64,000 nt of DNA from Paenibacillus gyeongsangnamensis (GCF_027533625.1 NZ_JAQAGZ010000001.1:496001-560000), one strand, 5' to 3'; shown: positions 1-8,608, counted from the first letter of the stretch. Made by a program: numbers and translations. Notes: generated by a model not told the origin, from the sequence alone.

Positions 1-266
1 TGCCGGGCTATCTGAAACAGAGCCTGCAGCAAAGCAGCATTCTGTCCGGCGGCAACATACCGCTTCCGGTTATTGCCGACGGCACGTCCGAGAAGGTGAA
101 TGTCGGGGGGACCCAGGTCATCGTAACGACGAACAAGTCCCGGGAGTCGACCTACTACTTCGCAACTTGGGTCAAGAACGGGCAGCTGTATAATTTCGGC
201 GGAGGGAACCGCTATACGAATCAAGAGGCCGTTCTGGCCAAGGTCAAGGAGCTGATCGGATCTTGA
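1..266 (+). CDS. C-terminal fragment of an unknown protein (DUF4367-like?)
   Basis: The window opens inside a reading frame whose first complete codon is at position 3 and which ends at TGA 264-266, giving the last 87 residues. The visible part has a beta-rich pattern ending in YYFATWVKNGQLYNFGG and a short amphipathic helix (AVLAKVKELIGS). That resembles the C-terminus of DUF4367-type extracytoplasmic proteins, but the N-terminus that would show a signal peptide or anchor is outside the window. The stop overlaps the TTG start of the following ABC ATPase (TTGA), so the two are translationally coupled and this is probably the first gene of the exporter operon. The family assignment is a guess. 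Confidence 0.6.
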   Translation, partial: PGYLKQSLQQSSILSGGNIPLPVIADGTSEKVNVGGTQVIVTTNKSRESTYYFATWVKNGQLYNFGGGNRYTNQEAVLAKVKELIGS

Positions 267-1225
267 CTTCGGCTGCGGCGATTCATACGCAAGGCTTGAC
301 AAAGGATTACGGCAACGGCCGCGGCTGCCGCAGCGTTACGATCACGGTTAAGGAAGGGGAAGCCTTCGGCTTCCTCGGGCCTAACGGCGCCGGCAAAAGC
401 ACGTTCGTCAAAATGCTCGTAGGCCTCATCCGTCCTACCGGGGGCGAGGGCTCCATCTTCAGTGAGGGGATCGGCACGCTGGAAGCGAAGCGGCTCATCG
501 GCTATTTGCCTGAGCTGTACCGTTATCAGGAATGGCTGACCGGTCAAGAGGTGGTGGAGCTGCATGCCAAGCTGTGCGGCATCGGAAAGCTGGAAGCGAA
601 GCGGCGAATTCCGCAGCTGCTGGAGGAAGTCGGGATCGGACTGCGGGGACGCGACCGGGTGAAGCATTATTCCAAAGGCATGCAGCAAAGGCTTGGACTC
701 GCGTGCGCGCTCGTAAGCGATCCGAAGATCGTGTTTCTCGACGAGCCTTCTTCGGCTCTCGACCCGCTTGGGAGAAACGACGTGAGACAGCTTCTCCGAG
801 GCTTGAAGGCGCAAGGCAAGACGCTGTTTCTGAATTCTCATCTGCTGGAGGACGTGGAGGTGTTATGCGACCGGGTTGCGCTGCTGAACAACGGACAGGT
901 GCTGCACTCCGGTTCCGTTGCCGACGTGCTGCAGGAGAAGAGCCGCTGGCACCTGCGTATCGGCGGGATGACGCCGTCATCGCTAACGTGGCTGCAGGAG
1001 ATGACGGGCTTGCCGCTCCGGACAGCGTCGCTGCCGCTGCCGGCGGGCAGCGATCAGGTCTGGCTCGAGGCCGAGCTGGAGGATGAGGAACAGGTCGGTT
1101 GGATCAATATGCTGATTATCGAGCAGGGCATGACGCTGTACGAAGTGACGAAAGCCAAGACGCGGCTGGAGGAATGGTTTGTCAGCGCGGTATCGGGCCT
1201 CAGCCACAGGGGGGAGCGTTTATGA
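263..1225 (+). CDS. ABC transporter ATP-binding protein (ABC-2 exporter type)
   Basis: This 320-residue protein is a complete nucleotide-binding domain of the CcmA/NosF-like group that powers ABC-2 exporters. Walker A is GPNGAGKST, the signature is YSKGMQQRLGLA, Walker B is IVFLDEPSSALD and the H-loop is FLNSHLLED. The start is TTG 263, overlapping the upstream stop, with AAGGAG at 246-251. The last ~90 residues form a C-terminal accessory region typical of this group. Its stop overlaps the ATG of the permease gene (ATGA), so both subunits are made together. The substrate cannot be read from the sequence. Confidence 0.93.
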   Translation: MTSAAAIHTQGLTKDYGNGRGCRSVTITVKEGEAFGFLGPNGAGKSTFVKMLVGLIRPTGGEGSIFSEGIGTLEAKRLIGYLPELYRYQEWLTGQEVVELHAKLCGIGKLEAKRRIPQLLEEVGIGLRGRDRVKHYSKGMQQRLGLACALVSDPKIVFLDEPSSALDPLGRNDVRQLLRGLKAQGKTLFLNSHLLEDVEVLCDRVALLNNGQVLHSGSVADVLQEKSRWHLRIGGMTPSSLTWLQEMTGLPLRTASLPLPAGSDQVWLEAELEDEEQVGWINMLIIEQGMTLYEVTKAKTRLEEWFVSAVSGLSHRGERL

Positions 1226-2106
1226 TAACGATTGTTGGCATGACCTGGAAGGAAATGCTGCGCAAGAAGGTAATGCTGCTGACGCTCATCATGTCGGTCG
1301 TTTTCCTGACCGCGTTCTGGTTCGTCGCGTCTGCGCTGGGCAGCAATATGATGGCGGGCCGGGGGAACGTCCCGGGCAGTACGGAATATTTAATTCAACA
1401 AGTTACGGCAGGCTCCGTGATCTTGACGCTCGGCTTTTTTTTCGGGGCGTTCGTCATGGCCTTTTTGTCTATTTTCAGCTCGTTCTCGGTTATCGCTGGT
1501 GAGGCCGAGCAGGGGGTGCTTCAAGCGCTGCTGCCGCGGCCGATTCCGCGCACACACTGGTATCTTGGCCGATGGCTCGGGTACGTCAGTCTTGGTATTG
1601 TATATGCCGCTTTGTTGTTTGGGTCTATTCTGGCGATTACAGCCATCCGCGCGACGATTCCTTCCGATGCGACGGCACTGATCAAGTCCTTTCTTCTGTT
1701 CGTCTCCGTGGTGCCGCTGCTCATCTCGCTGTCCATGCTCGGTTCGTGCTATTTCTCCGGGCTGGGGAACGGGGTATTCATGACGATGCTATACGGCGCC
1801 GGTTGGCTTGGAGGCATGATCGAGAAGCTGGCGGGCAGCCTGCGCCTGGAAGAGGCCATCATGAAGCCGCTGATGCTCACCGCGGGCATCCTGTCGATTC
1901 TGATGCCTGCCGACGCGCTGCAGCGGCGGATGCTGTCCGAGATGTTCAGCTTAACCGAGCTGCAGGATATACTGAATCTGAACAGCCTTTTGGGACCGTT
2001 AGGCTTTACCCAGGTGCCCTCCAATGCGTTTCTTTGGTTCTCGGCCGGGTATACGCTGCTTGCCTTGGCGCTCGGGCTGTTGTTGTTCCGCAAGAAGGAT
2101 TTGTAA
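1222..2106 (+). CDS. ABC-2 type transporter permease
   Basis: A 294-residue integral membrane protein, starting at ATG 1222 inside the ATPase stop (ATGA) with GGGGAG upstream. An upstream in-frame start at 1099 would lie inside the ATPase gene and is unlikely. The protein has about six hydrophobic segments, beginning with one near residues 15-38, and matches the NosY-like ABC-2 permease layout in which the subunit dimerises and pairs with the preceding ATPase. It is the last gene of the operon and is followed directly by an intrinsic terminator. The export substrate is unknown. Confidence 0.88.
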   Translation: MITIVGMTWKEMLRKKVMLLTLIMSVVFLTAFWFVASALGSNMMAGRGNVPGSTEYLIQQVTAGSVILTLGFFFGAFVMAFLSIFSSFSVIAGEAEQGVLQALLPRPIPRTHWYLGRWLGYVSLGIVYAALLFGSILAITAIRATIPSDATALIKSFLLFVSVVPLLISLSMLGSCYFSGLGNGVFMTMLYGAGWLGGMIEKLAGSLRLEEAIMKPLMLTAGILSILMPADALQRRMLSEMFSLTELQDILNLNSLLGPLGFTQVPSNAFLWFSAGYTLLALALGLLLFRKKDL

Positions 2107-2110
2107 GCCA

Positions 2111-2157
2111 AAAGCATTTGATGCCGCTTCGGAAGCAACCATCAAATGCTTTTTTTG
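2111..2157 (+). terminator. Intrinsic terminator of the ABC-2 operon
   Basis: A perfect 11-bp stem (AGCATTTGATG at 2113-2123 with CATCAAATGCT at 2140-2150) is followed by seven T residues, immediately after the permease stop codon. Confidence 0.9.
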
Positions 2158-2189
2158 CCGCCTGCTCATTTCCAGCCGAAGGAACAACC

Positions 2190-2238
2190 AAAAAAGGATA
2201 GAGACGCGCAGCATCTTGCCGCACGCTCTATCCTTTTC
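2190..2238 (-). terminator. Intrinsic terminator after mtnB
   Basis: AAAAGGATAGAG (2192-2203) pairs with CTCTATCCTTTT (2226-2237). Read on the minus strand the stem ends in a T-rich run just past the mtnB stop. It closes the proBAC-mtnWXB run, because no other strong terminator is visible between the T-box and this point. Confidence 0.88.
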
Positions 2239-2240
2239 AT

Positions 2241-2885
2241 TTACTTCTTCAGCAGCTCCCAACGGTACACGTACTCGAACAGGAACTCGAACGCCTCCAG
2301 ATGCCGCTTCGCCTCGAACGCATTGGCGCCCCAGGCGTAGATGCCGTGCTTACGGAGCAGGATGCCGGGGATTCTAGGCTGAATCGCATCCGGTACGAGC
2401 TCCGCAATCCTTGGGATTTCCGCATAGTTGGGGAGAATCGGAATCTCGATTTGCGCATCCTCGTCCCAAATATTGAACGCTTTGATCAGCTCCACGCCGT
2501 CCACCGGCACCGAGCCCCGCTCCCAGAATAGCTCGGACGCGAGGTTATTGAACACCGTATGCACGTGAAAAATGGAGCCGGCGCCCGTTTTGCGGTAAAT
2601 TTCGCAATGAATGAGCGTTTCCGCGGACGGCTTGAGCCCGGTAGTCTCGATCGCCTTGCCGTTCTGGTCCACCAGCAGGTAATCGGACGGCGTATGGACC
2701 GACTTGTCCTTCCCGCTGGCTGTGACGGCGAACGCGAACTGCTCGGGGCGGTATTCGCCCACGCGGACGGACAGGTTGCCGCTCGTTCCCGTGAACCAGC
2801 CGCGGCCCGCGAACAGCTCCTTCACCTCGCGCAGCTCGGCGTAAGCCTGCTGTTTTTCTTCCAATCGAATGGCGTCAAAGCTCAC
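2241..2885 (-). CDS. mtnB: Methylthioribulose-1-phosphate dehydratase
   Basis: MtnB dehydrates 5-methylthioribulose-1-phosphate to the diketo intermediate of methionine salvage; it belongs to the class II aldolase/adducin fold and uses a zinc ion. The 214-residue product has the expected length, the glycine-rich GTSGNLSVR stretch near the N-terminus, the zinc-site pair HVHT and a later histidine in KHGIYAWG. The start is GTG 2885, overlapping the mtnX stop (GTGA), so the genes are translationally coupled. It is the last gene of the mtnW-mtnX-mtnB run and ends at a strong terminator. The usual neighbour mtnD (dioxygenase) does not follow. Confidence 0.92.
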   Translation of the reverse strand: MSFDAIRLEEKQQAYAELREVKELFAGRGWFTGTSGNLSVRVGEYRPEQFAFAVTASGKDKSVHTPSDYLLVDQNGKAIETTGLKPSAETLIHCEIYRKTGAGSIFHVHTVFNNLASELFWERGSVPVDGVELIKAFNIWDEDAQIEIPILPNYAEIPRIAELVPDAIQPRIPGILLRKHGIYAWGANAFEAKRHLEAFEFLFEYVYRWELLKK

Positions 2886-3544
2886 CGTACCTTCATCTCC
2901 TCTAACCGCGAAATCACGTCAAAAAAGTTGTCAAACTTATAATAATTCAGTCCTAGGTCCTCGCACAGCTCAATCAAGTGGGAACGGGCAAACACCGTGT
3001 CCACCAGCTTCGCTCCCGCGAAATCGGTAATGCTGTCGCCGATCAGAATCCGTTCGTGCATCTCCTTCGGATAGGAGCGGATGATGGCGGTCTTGCACAT
3101 GCCGCAGTCGTTATCACACTCGCTGTCGCAGGCGTGCGGCCACAGGATCTTGATGTGAGTCCCCTCAAAGTCGCTCGCATTGCAGTAGATGTGATCCTCC
3201 GGTATGGGAAAAGCCGACAGCACCGGGTAAATGAAGAAATCTATCCCGCCGCTGGTGACGAAGAACTCGATGCCTTCCATGCGGCTGTATTCGAGCAACT
3301 CGCGGAAGCCGTCCCGGATCGTTACGTTCCCGATCGCGTAATCGACGATCTCTTTCTTGCGCGACGTCGGCAGCAGGGCGAACATGCGGCCGACGCCTTC
3401 CCGGACCGAGAGTTCCTTCGATATGACCTGCTGCACCAGCTTGTCCCAGCCCTCCGGCTGAAAATGCTTCATAATGGCCACAATGTTGTCGTTTACCGTG
3501 ATCGTTCCGTCAAAATCGCAAAAGATGATTTTCCGCTTGCTCAT
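2882..3544 (-). CDS. mtnX: 2-hydroxy-3-keto-5-methylthiopentenyl-1-phosphate phosphatase
   Basis: MtnX is a HAD-superfamily phosphatase that removes phosphate from the enol intermediate produced by MtnW in the Bacillus-type methionine salvage pathway. The HAD nucleophile motif CDFDGT is at residues 9-14 and the metal-binding GDSITDFAGAK is near the C-terminus. A Cys-rich stretch (CDSECDNDCGMC) is present. I place the start at ATG 3544, which overlaps the mtnW stop (ATGA) and gives 220 residues; an in-frame ATG at 3559 would add five residues. Its stop overlaps the mtnB start, so mtnW, mtnX and mtnB form a tightly coupled set. Confidence 0.92.
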   Translation of the reverse strand: MSKRKIIFCDFDGTITVNDNIVAIMKHFQPEGWDKLVQQVISKELSVREGVGRMFALLPTSRKKEIVDYAIGNVTIRDGFRELLEYSRMEGIEFFVTSGGIDFFIYPVLSAFPIPEDHIYCNASDFEGTHIKILWPHACDSECDNDCGMCKTAIIRSYPKEMHERILIGDSITDFAGAKLVDTVFARSHLIELCEDLGLNYYKFDNFFDVISRLEEMKVR

Positions 3545-4821
3545 CCCTTCAGCCCCCATGCGGCGATCGCCGCCTTCAGCTCGGGATGTCCTTCGGCGTA
3601 CTCATCCAGCGGGACGTCTGCGAGGCAGCCGTCAATGGCCTGCCGGAATGCGCGCCCCCCGGCGATGGCGCCCATCGGATGTCCGTGCACGCCGCCTCCG
3701 GCATTGACGACGACCTGGGTGCCGAAATCCTTCAAGATCAGCGGCACCAGCCCCGGATGAATGCCCGCCGACGGAACGGGGAAGCTTTGCTTCAAGGAAA
3801 GAGCGGAGCCTGCACCAGCGGCATAACGGTAGTCTGCCGCATCGCCTGTCAGCAGCGCGTCCTTGATCGCCATGTTCTCCTCCCGCGGCATCACGACCGA
3901 GCCGTAAGGTGAAGGGAACAGCACCAGATCCGCGCCGGCGAGCCGCATCAGCTTGCCGAGCAGCACGGCTGCGGAGATGCCGTGATGAGGCGAAGGGTAG
4001 AAAGCGCCGGCCATCGCAGGATGCGCCATGATCGGCACGCGAATGTCCGGGTGCCGGCTGAGCTCGGCCAGCGTGTCGAAGCCGTAGGCGAGCACGTTGA
4101 ACAGCAGTGCGTTCGCGCCTGCGCCGATCGCTTTCTTCGCCTGCTCCAGCAGGCCGAAGGTCGGACCCGTCAGGTTCGCGGCGTAAAGCAGCTTCTGCCC
4201 GGTCTCGCGGCGGGCCTGTTCGGCCGCTTCCATGCAGGCTTCCACGCGGCGTTCGATCGGCGTGAGCGGATTCTCGAACAGGATCTCGTCATCCTTGATC
4301 AGATCGACGCCGCCGGCCGCTTGGCTGTAGAACTGCTCCTTCAAAGCGGGGAGGTCATGGCCGATGACGGCTTTGAAGATGCTCATAAGCAGCGGACGGT
4401 CCTGTACGCCGAGCAGCCCGCGTACGCCTTCGAGACCGAACTTCGGGCCTGGGAACGCGCTCAAGAAGCTCTCGGAGAACGACAAATCGATCAGCTTGAT
4501 GCGCCCGTCCATGGACAGCTTGCCGAACACGGTGACGAGCAGCGCTGGAATGTCCCGGCTGAAGTTGACGTCCGGATAAGCGATCCGGATATCCGCATAC
4601 CGCGCCGAGGCCGATTCCCCGGCCGCCGGCTCGTGGACATCGACACTGACGACGCGTCCGAGGTGCTTTTCCATTTCGGCCTTACGGGCTTCGGGAATGT
4701 CGGTCCAGCTGCCGACCGTAAGACCGACGGCGATGCTCTGCGCTTTTTTATGAAAATCCGCCTTCTCTTCAAAGCAGCGGTACGTTGCTACGCAATAAGC
4801 TTGTTCATTGGTAAAGCTCAC
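3541..4821 (-). CDS. mtnW: 2,3-diketo-5-methylthiopentyl-1-phosphate enolase (RuBisCO-like protein)
   Basis: MtnW is a form IV RuBisCO-like protein that enolises the diketo intermediate in methionine salvage and fixes no CO2. The 426-residue product keeps the RuBisCO metal/carbamate motif GGVDLIKDDE (Lys near residue 176) and the C-terminal GGGVHGHPMGAIAGG phosphate loop. The start is GTG 4821, with AGAAGGTG as ribosome binding site. It begins only 15 bp after the proC stop, with no terminator or obvious promoter in the gap, so it is probably transcribed with proBAC. Identification is secure from the family motifs and from mtnX/mtnB immediately downstream. Confidence 0.93.
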   Translation of the reverse strand: MSFTNEQAYCVATYRCFEEKADFHKKAQSIAVGLTVGSWTDIPEARKAEMEKHLGRVVSVDVHEPAAGESASARYADIRIAYPDVNFSRDIPALLVTVFGKLSMDGRIKLIDLSFSESFLSAFPGPKFGLEGVRGLLGVQDRPLLMSIFKAVIGHDLPALKEQFYSQAAGGVDLIKDDEILFENPLTPIERRVEACMEAAEQARRETGQKLLYAANLTGPTFGLLEQAKKAIGAGANALLFNVLAYGFDTLAELSRHPDIRVPIMAHPAMAGAFYPSPHHGISAAVLLGKLMRLAGADLVLFPSPYGSVVMPREENMAIKDALLTGDAADYRYAAGAGSALSLKQSFPVPSAGIHPGLVPLILKDFGTQVVVNAGGGVHGHPMGAIAGGRAFRQAIDGCLADVPLDEYAEGHPELKAAIAAWGLKG

Positions 4822-4836
4822 AGCAAGACACCTTCT

Positions 4837-5706
4837 TTATTTGGTATGGGAAGCGGCGGTGGCGCTGACGGCTTCGCCCATTTCCTGAGCGCGCTCCGTG
4901 CAGCGCAGCACGGCGCGGATGACCGCTTCCTGGAAGCCTAAATGATCGAGCGTTTCCAGTGCAGCCTGCGTTGTCCCGTTCGGCGACGTCACTTTGCGCC
5001 TCAAGTCTTCGGGAGCCTCGCCGGTCGTTTCGACCATCTTGGCCGCTCCGAGCACGGTCTGAACAGTCAGTCTGCGGGCTTCCTCCGGGTCGAGTCCGCC
5101 GCGGACGCCGCCTTCGATCATGGCCTCCATCATATAGTAAATATAAGCCGGGCCGCTGCCCGATACGCCGTTTACAATGTTGATTTGCGGCTCGTCGACG
5201 ACGGAAACGATGCCTGTCGATTCGAACATGCCGACGGCCAGACGCTTCTGCTCGGCGGAGACGCCGGAAGAGAAGCTGATTCCGGTCGCGCCGAGTCCGA
5301 TCGTGCTCGACGTATTCGGCATCGTGCGGACGATCGGCTGCCCCGCGGTGCCGAGGATGCCCTCCATCGTACCGATGGACATGCCGGCGATCACCGAGAC
5401 GATCAGCTGGCCGGGACGGAGCAGCGGCTTCAGCGCCAGCAGTCCTTGGGCCGCGTCCTTCGGCTTGAAGGCGAGCACGAGCAGATCCGCAGAGCGGATC
5501 GCTTCGTCGCGCCGGTCCGTTTCCGTCTCGAACGAAACGCCGTACCTGCGGTGAAGAGATTCAAGTCGTTCGCGGTCGGAACGGTTCAGCATCACGATGC
5601 GCGAAGTGTCGCCGCTTCCTCCGGATACAAGGCCGCGGACGATGGCTTCCGCCATCGAACCGGCGCCGACGAAGGTGATTTTGGCTTCAGATAAAGTTTG
5701 AGTCAT
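4837..5706 (-). CDS. proC: Pyrroline-5-carboxylate reductase
   Basis: ProC carries out the last step of proline synthesis, the NAD(P)H reduction of pyrroline-5-carboxylate. The 289-residue product opens with the Rossmann motif VGAGSMAEAIVRGL and has the conserved MPNTSSTIG stretch and the C-terminal dimerisation helix region with SGSGPAYIYYMMEAM. The start ATG 5706 has GAAAGGAG upstream. It sits 44 bp after proA and 15 bp before mtnW. Length and motifs are normal for the family. Having proC together with proBA in one run gives the complete glutamate-to-proline pathway. Confidence 0.95.
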   Translation of the reverse strand: MTQTLSEAKITFVGAGSMAEAIVRGLVSGGSGDTSRIVMLNRSDRERLESLHRRYGVSFETETDRRDEAIRSADLLVLAFKPKDAAQGLLALKPLLRPGQLIVSVIAGMSIGTMEGILGTAGQPIVRTMPNTSSTIGLGATGISFSSGVSAEQKRLAVGMFESTGIVSVVDEPQINIVNGVSGSGPAYIYYMMEAMIEGGVRGGLDPEEARRLTVQTVLGAAKMVETTGEAPEDLRRKVTSPNGTTQAALETLDHLGFQEAVIRAVLRCTERAQEMGEAVSATAASHTK

Positions 5707-5750
5707 GGTTTACGTGCTCCTTTCGTGGGACGGTGTGGAAGGGAAGATCC

Positions 5751-7022
5751 TTAGCCGCGGATTTGGCCGCTGCCGGTCACGCAGTATTTGCTGGATGTAA
5801 GCGCGGGAAGTCCCATAGGGCCCCGTGCGTGAAGCTTCTGGGTGCTGATGCCGATCTCCGCGCCGAAGCCGAACTCGAAGCCGTCGGTGAACCGGGTGGA
5901 TGCGTTATGATACACCGCCGCCGCATCGACCTCCTGCAGGAAGCGGGCCGCATTCTCCGCGTTTTCCGTCACGATGCATTCGGAATGCATCGTACCGTGG
6001 GCCCGGATATGGTCGAGCGCTTCGTCCAGTCCGTCCACAACGCGGATGTTCAAGATGTAATCGCTATATTCGGTATCCCAATCCTCCTGCGACGCTAGGC
6101 TAAGGCCCGGCGCCAGCAGCAGCGCGGATTCGTCCCCGCGGAGCTCGACCTGCTGCTGAATGAACTGCTCGGCGAACGTCGGAAGATGCGCTTCCGCGAA
6201 ACGGCGGTGCAACAGCAGCGTCTCCATCGAATTGCAAACCGAGGGGCGCTGCACCTTGGCGTTAATCGCAATTTGCAGGGCCATATCAGGATTAGCTGAT
6301 TCGTCGATGTACGTGTGGCAAATGCCGGCTCCGGTCTCAATGACGGGAACGGTGGCGTTCTTGACCACATTCTGAATGAGCGAGGCGCCTCCGCGCGGGA
6401 TGAGCACATCCAGGAGGCCGTTCAGCTTCAGCATTTCGTCCACGGAGGAACGGTTCGGATCCAGCACGAGCTGAAGGGCATCCGGCGGAATATCGGTCCC
6501 CGCAAGAGCGTTATGCAGTACCTCCACGATCCTTTTGTTCGAGGACAGCGCGGAGGAGCCTCCCCGGAGCACGACCGCATTGCCCGTCTTGAGGCAGAGG
6601 CCGGCGGCGTCCACGGTTACGTTCGGGCGCGCCTCGTAGATGATGCCGATGACGCCGAGCGGTACGCGGATCTTGCGGATCTGCAGACCGTTCGGACGCT
6701 CGAAGGCTTCGAGCGTATCCCCGATCGGATCGGGAAGCTCCGCCACCTCGCGCAGTCCCTGGGCGATGGCTTCGATCCGAGGAAGGTTCAGCGCCAGCCG
6801 GTCCAGCAGCGAAGGGCTCGTGCCGTTCTCGCGGCCGCGGTGCAAATCCTCCGCGTTGGCTTCGATAATGGATTCGGCTTCCGCCACCAAAGCGTCGGCC
6901 ATGCGGAGCAGCGCCGCATTCTTCTGGGCCGTCGTAAGGAGGCCGAGACGCGGAGCGGTCTGTCTCGCGAGCGAAGCCTTGCGCACGACTTCGCTGATCT
7001 GCTCGGTTTCCTTCGTAATCAT
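5751..7022 (-). CDS. proA: Glutamate-5-semialdehyde dehydrogenase
   Basis: ProA reduces gamma-glutamyl phosphate to glutamate-5-semialdehyde, the second step of proline synthesis. The 423-residue product has the ALDH-type fold with the phosphate/NADP segment VIGIIYEARPNVTVDAA and the nucleophile Cys in KVQRPSVCNSMETLL. The start ATG 7022 is preceded by a near-perfect AAAGGAGG. It follows proB by 23 bp and precedes proC by 44 bp. Normal full-length member of the family. Confidence 0.96.
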   Translation of the reverse strand: MITKETEQISEVVRKASLARQTAPRLGLLTTAQKNAALLRMADALVAEAESIIEANAEDLHRGRENGTSPSLLDRLALNLPRIEAIAQGLREVAELPDPIGDTLEAFERPNGLQIRKIRVPLGVIGIIYEARPNVTVDAAGLCLKTGNAVVLRGGSSALSSNKRIVEVLHNALAGTDIPPDALQLVLDPNRSSVDEMLKLNGLLDVLIPRGGASLIQNVVKNATVPVIETGAGICHTYIDESANPDMALQIAINAKVQRPSVCNSMETLLLHRRFAEAHLPTFAEQFIQQQVELRGDESALLLAPGLSLASQEDWDTEYSDYILNIRVVDGLDEALDHIRAHGTMHSECIVTENAENAARFLQEVDAAAVYHNASTRFTDGFEFGFGAEIGISTQKLHARGPMGLPALTSSKYCVTGSGQIRG

Positions 7023-7045
7023 AGGGTATTCCTCCTTTTATTCCT

Positions 7046-8179
7046 TCAGGATTGGGCGATATCTTGGGCTTTGACCGGCGAAGCCAGCGTAATCCACTCG
7101 TCCCGGTGGATCACCTCAATCCGGTACACCTCGATGCGTTTCTGTACTTCCTCGGTGCTGAGACCCGCTACGGCTTGCAGCTGCCAAGCGGCGTAGTTCG
7201 TTACGCCCCGGCCGATTGTTTGCTGCGACGGATTGACGACCTCGATCACGTCGCCGGGATGAAATTCGCCGACGACTTCCTTCACCCCGGCCGGCAGGAG
7301 GCTCTTTCCTCCGCTGACCAGCGCATGCTCGGCGCCTTCATCCACCGTTACGCGGCCCTGGGGCAGCGAGTGGAAGCCGAGCCATTGCTTCTTCATCGTC
7401 AGATTGTGGGCGCGGGTATCGAAGTACGTGCCTTTGCCGATGCCTTCCAGCGCGGCCAGCGCATCCCCGGGCTCGTTCACCCGGCCGACGAACACCGGCA
7501 CGCCTCCCCGCATGGCGATCCGCGCCGCTTCGATCTTGGAGCGCATGCCGCCGGTTCCGACCATGGAGCCGGAGCCTCCCGCAATGCGGTAAATTTCCTC
7601 GTCGATCTCATAGACCCGGTCGATGCGCCGGGCGTCCGCATTTTTGCGCGGGTCCTCCGTATAGAGCCCGTCCGTATCGGTGATAATGATGAGCTTCTCA
7701 GCACGCAGCAGGTTCGCAACGAGCGCCGACAGCGTATCGTTATCGCCGAACTTGAGCTCGTCGACGGCGACCGTGTCATTCTCGTTGATAATCGGGACCA
7801 TTCCCCGGCGCAGCAGTTCTTCGATGGTCATCTGCGCATTCGTGATGCGCTTCCGGTTGGAGAAATCCGAGCGCGTGAGCAGAATTTGTCCTACGCCGAT
7901 GCCGTGCGATGCAAACGCTTCATGGTAAGCTTGCATGAGCAGCGCCTGCCCGACGGAAGCGGAAGCCTGCTTCTCGTGCAGATGCTTGGGGCGGACGGCG
8001 AAGCCCATGGCGCGGAACCCGGCAGCAACCGCCCCCGAGGTGACGAGCAGGACCGGATGGCCCTGCTCCCGCAGCTTCGCCAGCTCCGCGGCGAAGAAGC
8101 CGATTTTGTCGCGATTCAGTCCGCCTTCATCGGAGGTTAGCGAGCTGCTGCCGATTTTGACGACTACGGTTTGCTGCAT
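7046..8179 (-). CDS. proB: Glutamate 5-kinase
   Basis: ProB phosphorylates glutamate to start proline synthesis. The 377-residue product combines an amino-acid kinase domain (VVKIGSSSLTS at the N-terminus; IINENDTVAV; FGDNDTLSALVA; GTGGMRSKIEAA) of about 260 residues with a C-terminal PUA domain (about residues 275-355). The start ATG 8179 has AAAGGA upstream. Upstream on the same strand lie a dispersed structured repeat (8223-8326) and a T-box leader with a CCC (proline) specifier, so expression should rise when tRNA-Pro is uncharged. First gene of the proBAC-mtnWXB run. Confidence 0.96.
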   Translation of the reverse strand: MQQTVVVKIGSSSLTSDEGGLNRDKIGFFAAELAKLREQGHPVLLVTSGAVAAGFRAMGFAVRPKHLHEKQASASVGQALLMQAYHEAFASHGIGVGQILLTRSDFSNRKRITNAQMTIEELLRRGMVPIINENDTVAVDELKFGDNDTLSALVANLLRAEKLIIITDTDGLYTEDPRKNADARRIDRVYEIDEEIYRIAGGSGSMVGTGGMRSKIEAARIAMRGGVPVFVGRVNEPGDALAALEGIGKGTYFDTRAHNLTMKKQWLGFHSLPQGRVTVDEGAEHALVSGGKSLLPAGVKEVVGEFHPGDVIEVVNPSQQTIGRGVTNYAAWQLQAVAGLSTEEVQKRIEVYRIEVIHRDEWITLASPVKAQDIAQS

Positions 8180-8222
8180 GTCCTTTCACTTCTTTCTGCC
8201 CGAGAATTCGTACAACAGGAGG

Positions 8223-8326
8223 CCAGGATAAACGTCTACGCCGTCCTTGTCTTACAAGGACCAGCGCGTTTATCAAGGTTGATGCGAAGCTATAAGCCCG
8301 CGAAAAACTTATAAATTCTTATCAAC
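8223..8326 (-). repeat. Dispersed structured repeat, copy R1 (104 bp)
   Basis: First of five copies of a 100-104 bp element. On the minus strand it starts with GTTGATAAG and ends with CCTGG. It contains a hairpin around TATAAG...CTTATA, an outer pairing of GTTGAT with ATCAAC, and a second arm whose tip is GTCCTTG-TAAGA-CAAGGAC. It starts about 8 nt after the T-run of the T-box terminator and so lies between that terminator and the proB start, inside the leader of the read-through mRNA. Confidence 0.9.
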
Positions 8327-8340
8327 ATAAAAAACGAAAA

Positions 8341-8573
8341 AGGCCCCGTCCTCTAAGGACGAAAGCCTTCTAACTTCCGCGGTACCACCTTAATTGATGA
8401 GATTTATCCTCATCCTTCTTGCTCCCCAATAACGGCAGGGGGCCGTCCAGCTCCTCGCTGGCCGTTCCGGGGTGGGTTCGGGAAGGCGTCACGGTAAATT
8501 CTTGCAGCCTGCGGAATTTACTCTCTGAGCGTGCTTGCGTCTTTCCTACTGTTCCCATCAATACGTTTGCTTT
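8341..8573 (-). promoter_or_regulatory. T-box leader, tRNA-Pro specific (CCC specifier)
   Basis: On the minus strand the leader carries the T-box core GGTGGTACCGCGG (plus 8377-8389), followed by a terminator hairpin CGTCCTTAGAGGACG and a T-run. Upstream, Stem I has the AGTA element, the CAGAGAG bulge and, on its 3' side, GAA-CCC-ACC. The specifier triplet CCC (complement at 8474-8476) reads as proline. By the known mechanism, uncharged tRNA-Pro pairs with specifier and T-box and prevents termination. This fits the downstream proBAC genes, and probably extends to mtnWXB. Confidence 0.93.
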
Positions 8574-8579
8574 CCTACA

Positions 8580-8608
8580 AGCATAGCATGCAGGTCTTCG
8601 TTTGTAAA
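8580..8608 (-). promoter_or_regulatory. Sigma-A-like promoter of the T-box leader
   Basis: On the minus strand TTTACA (8603-8608) and TATGCT (8580-8585) are separated by exactly 17 bp, placing the transcript start near 8573, just upstream of T-box Stem I. Confidence 0.65.
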
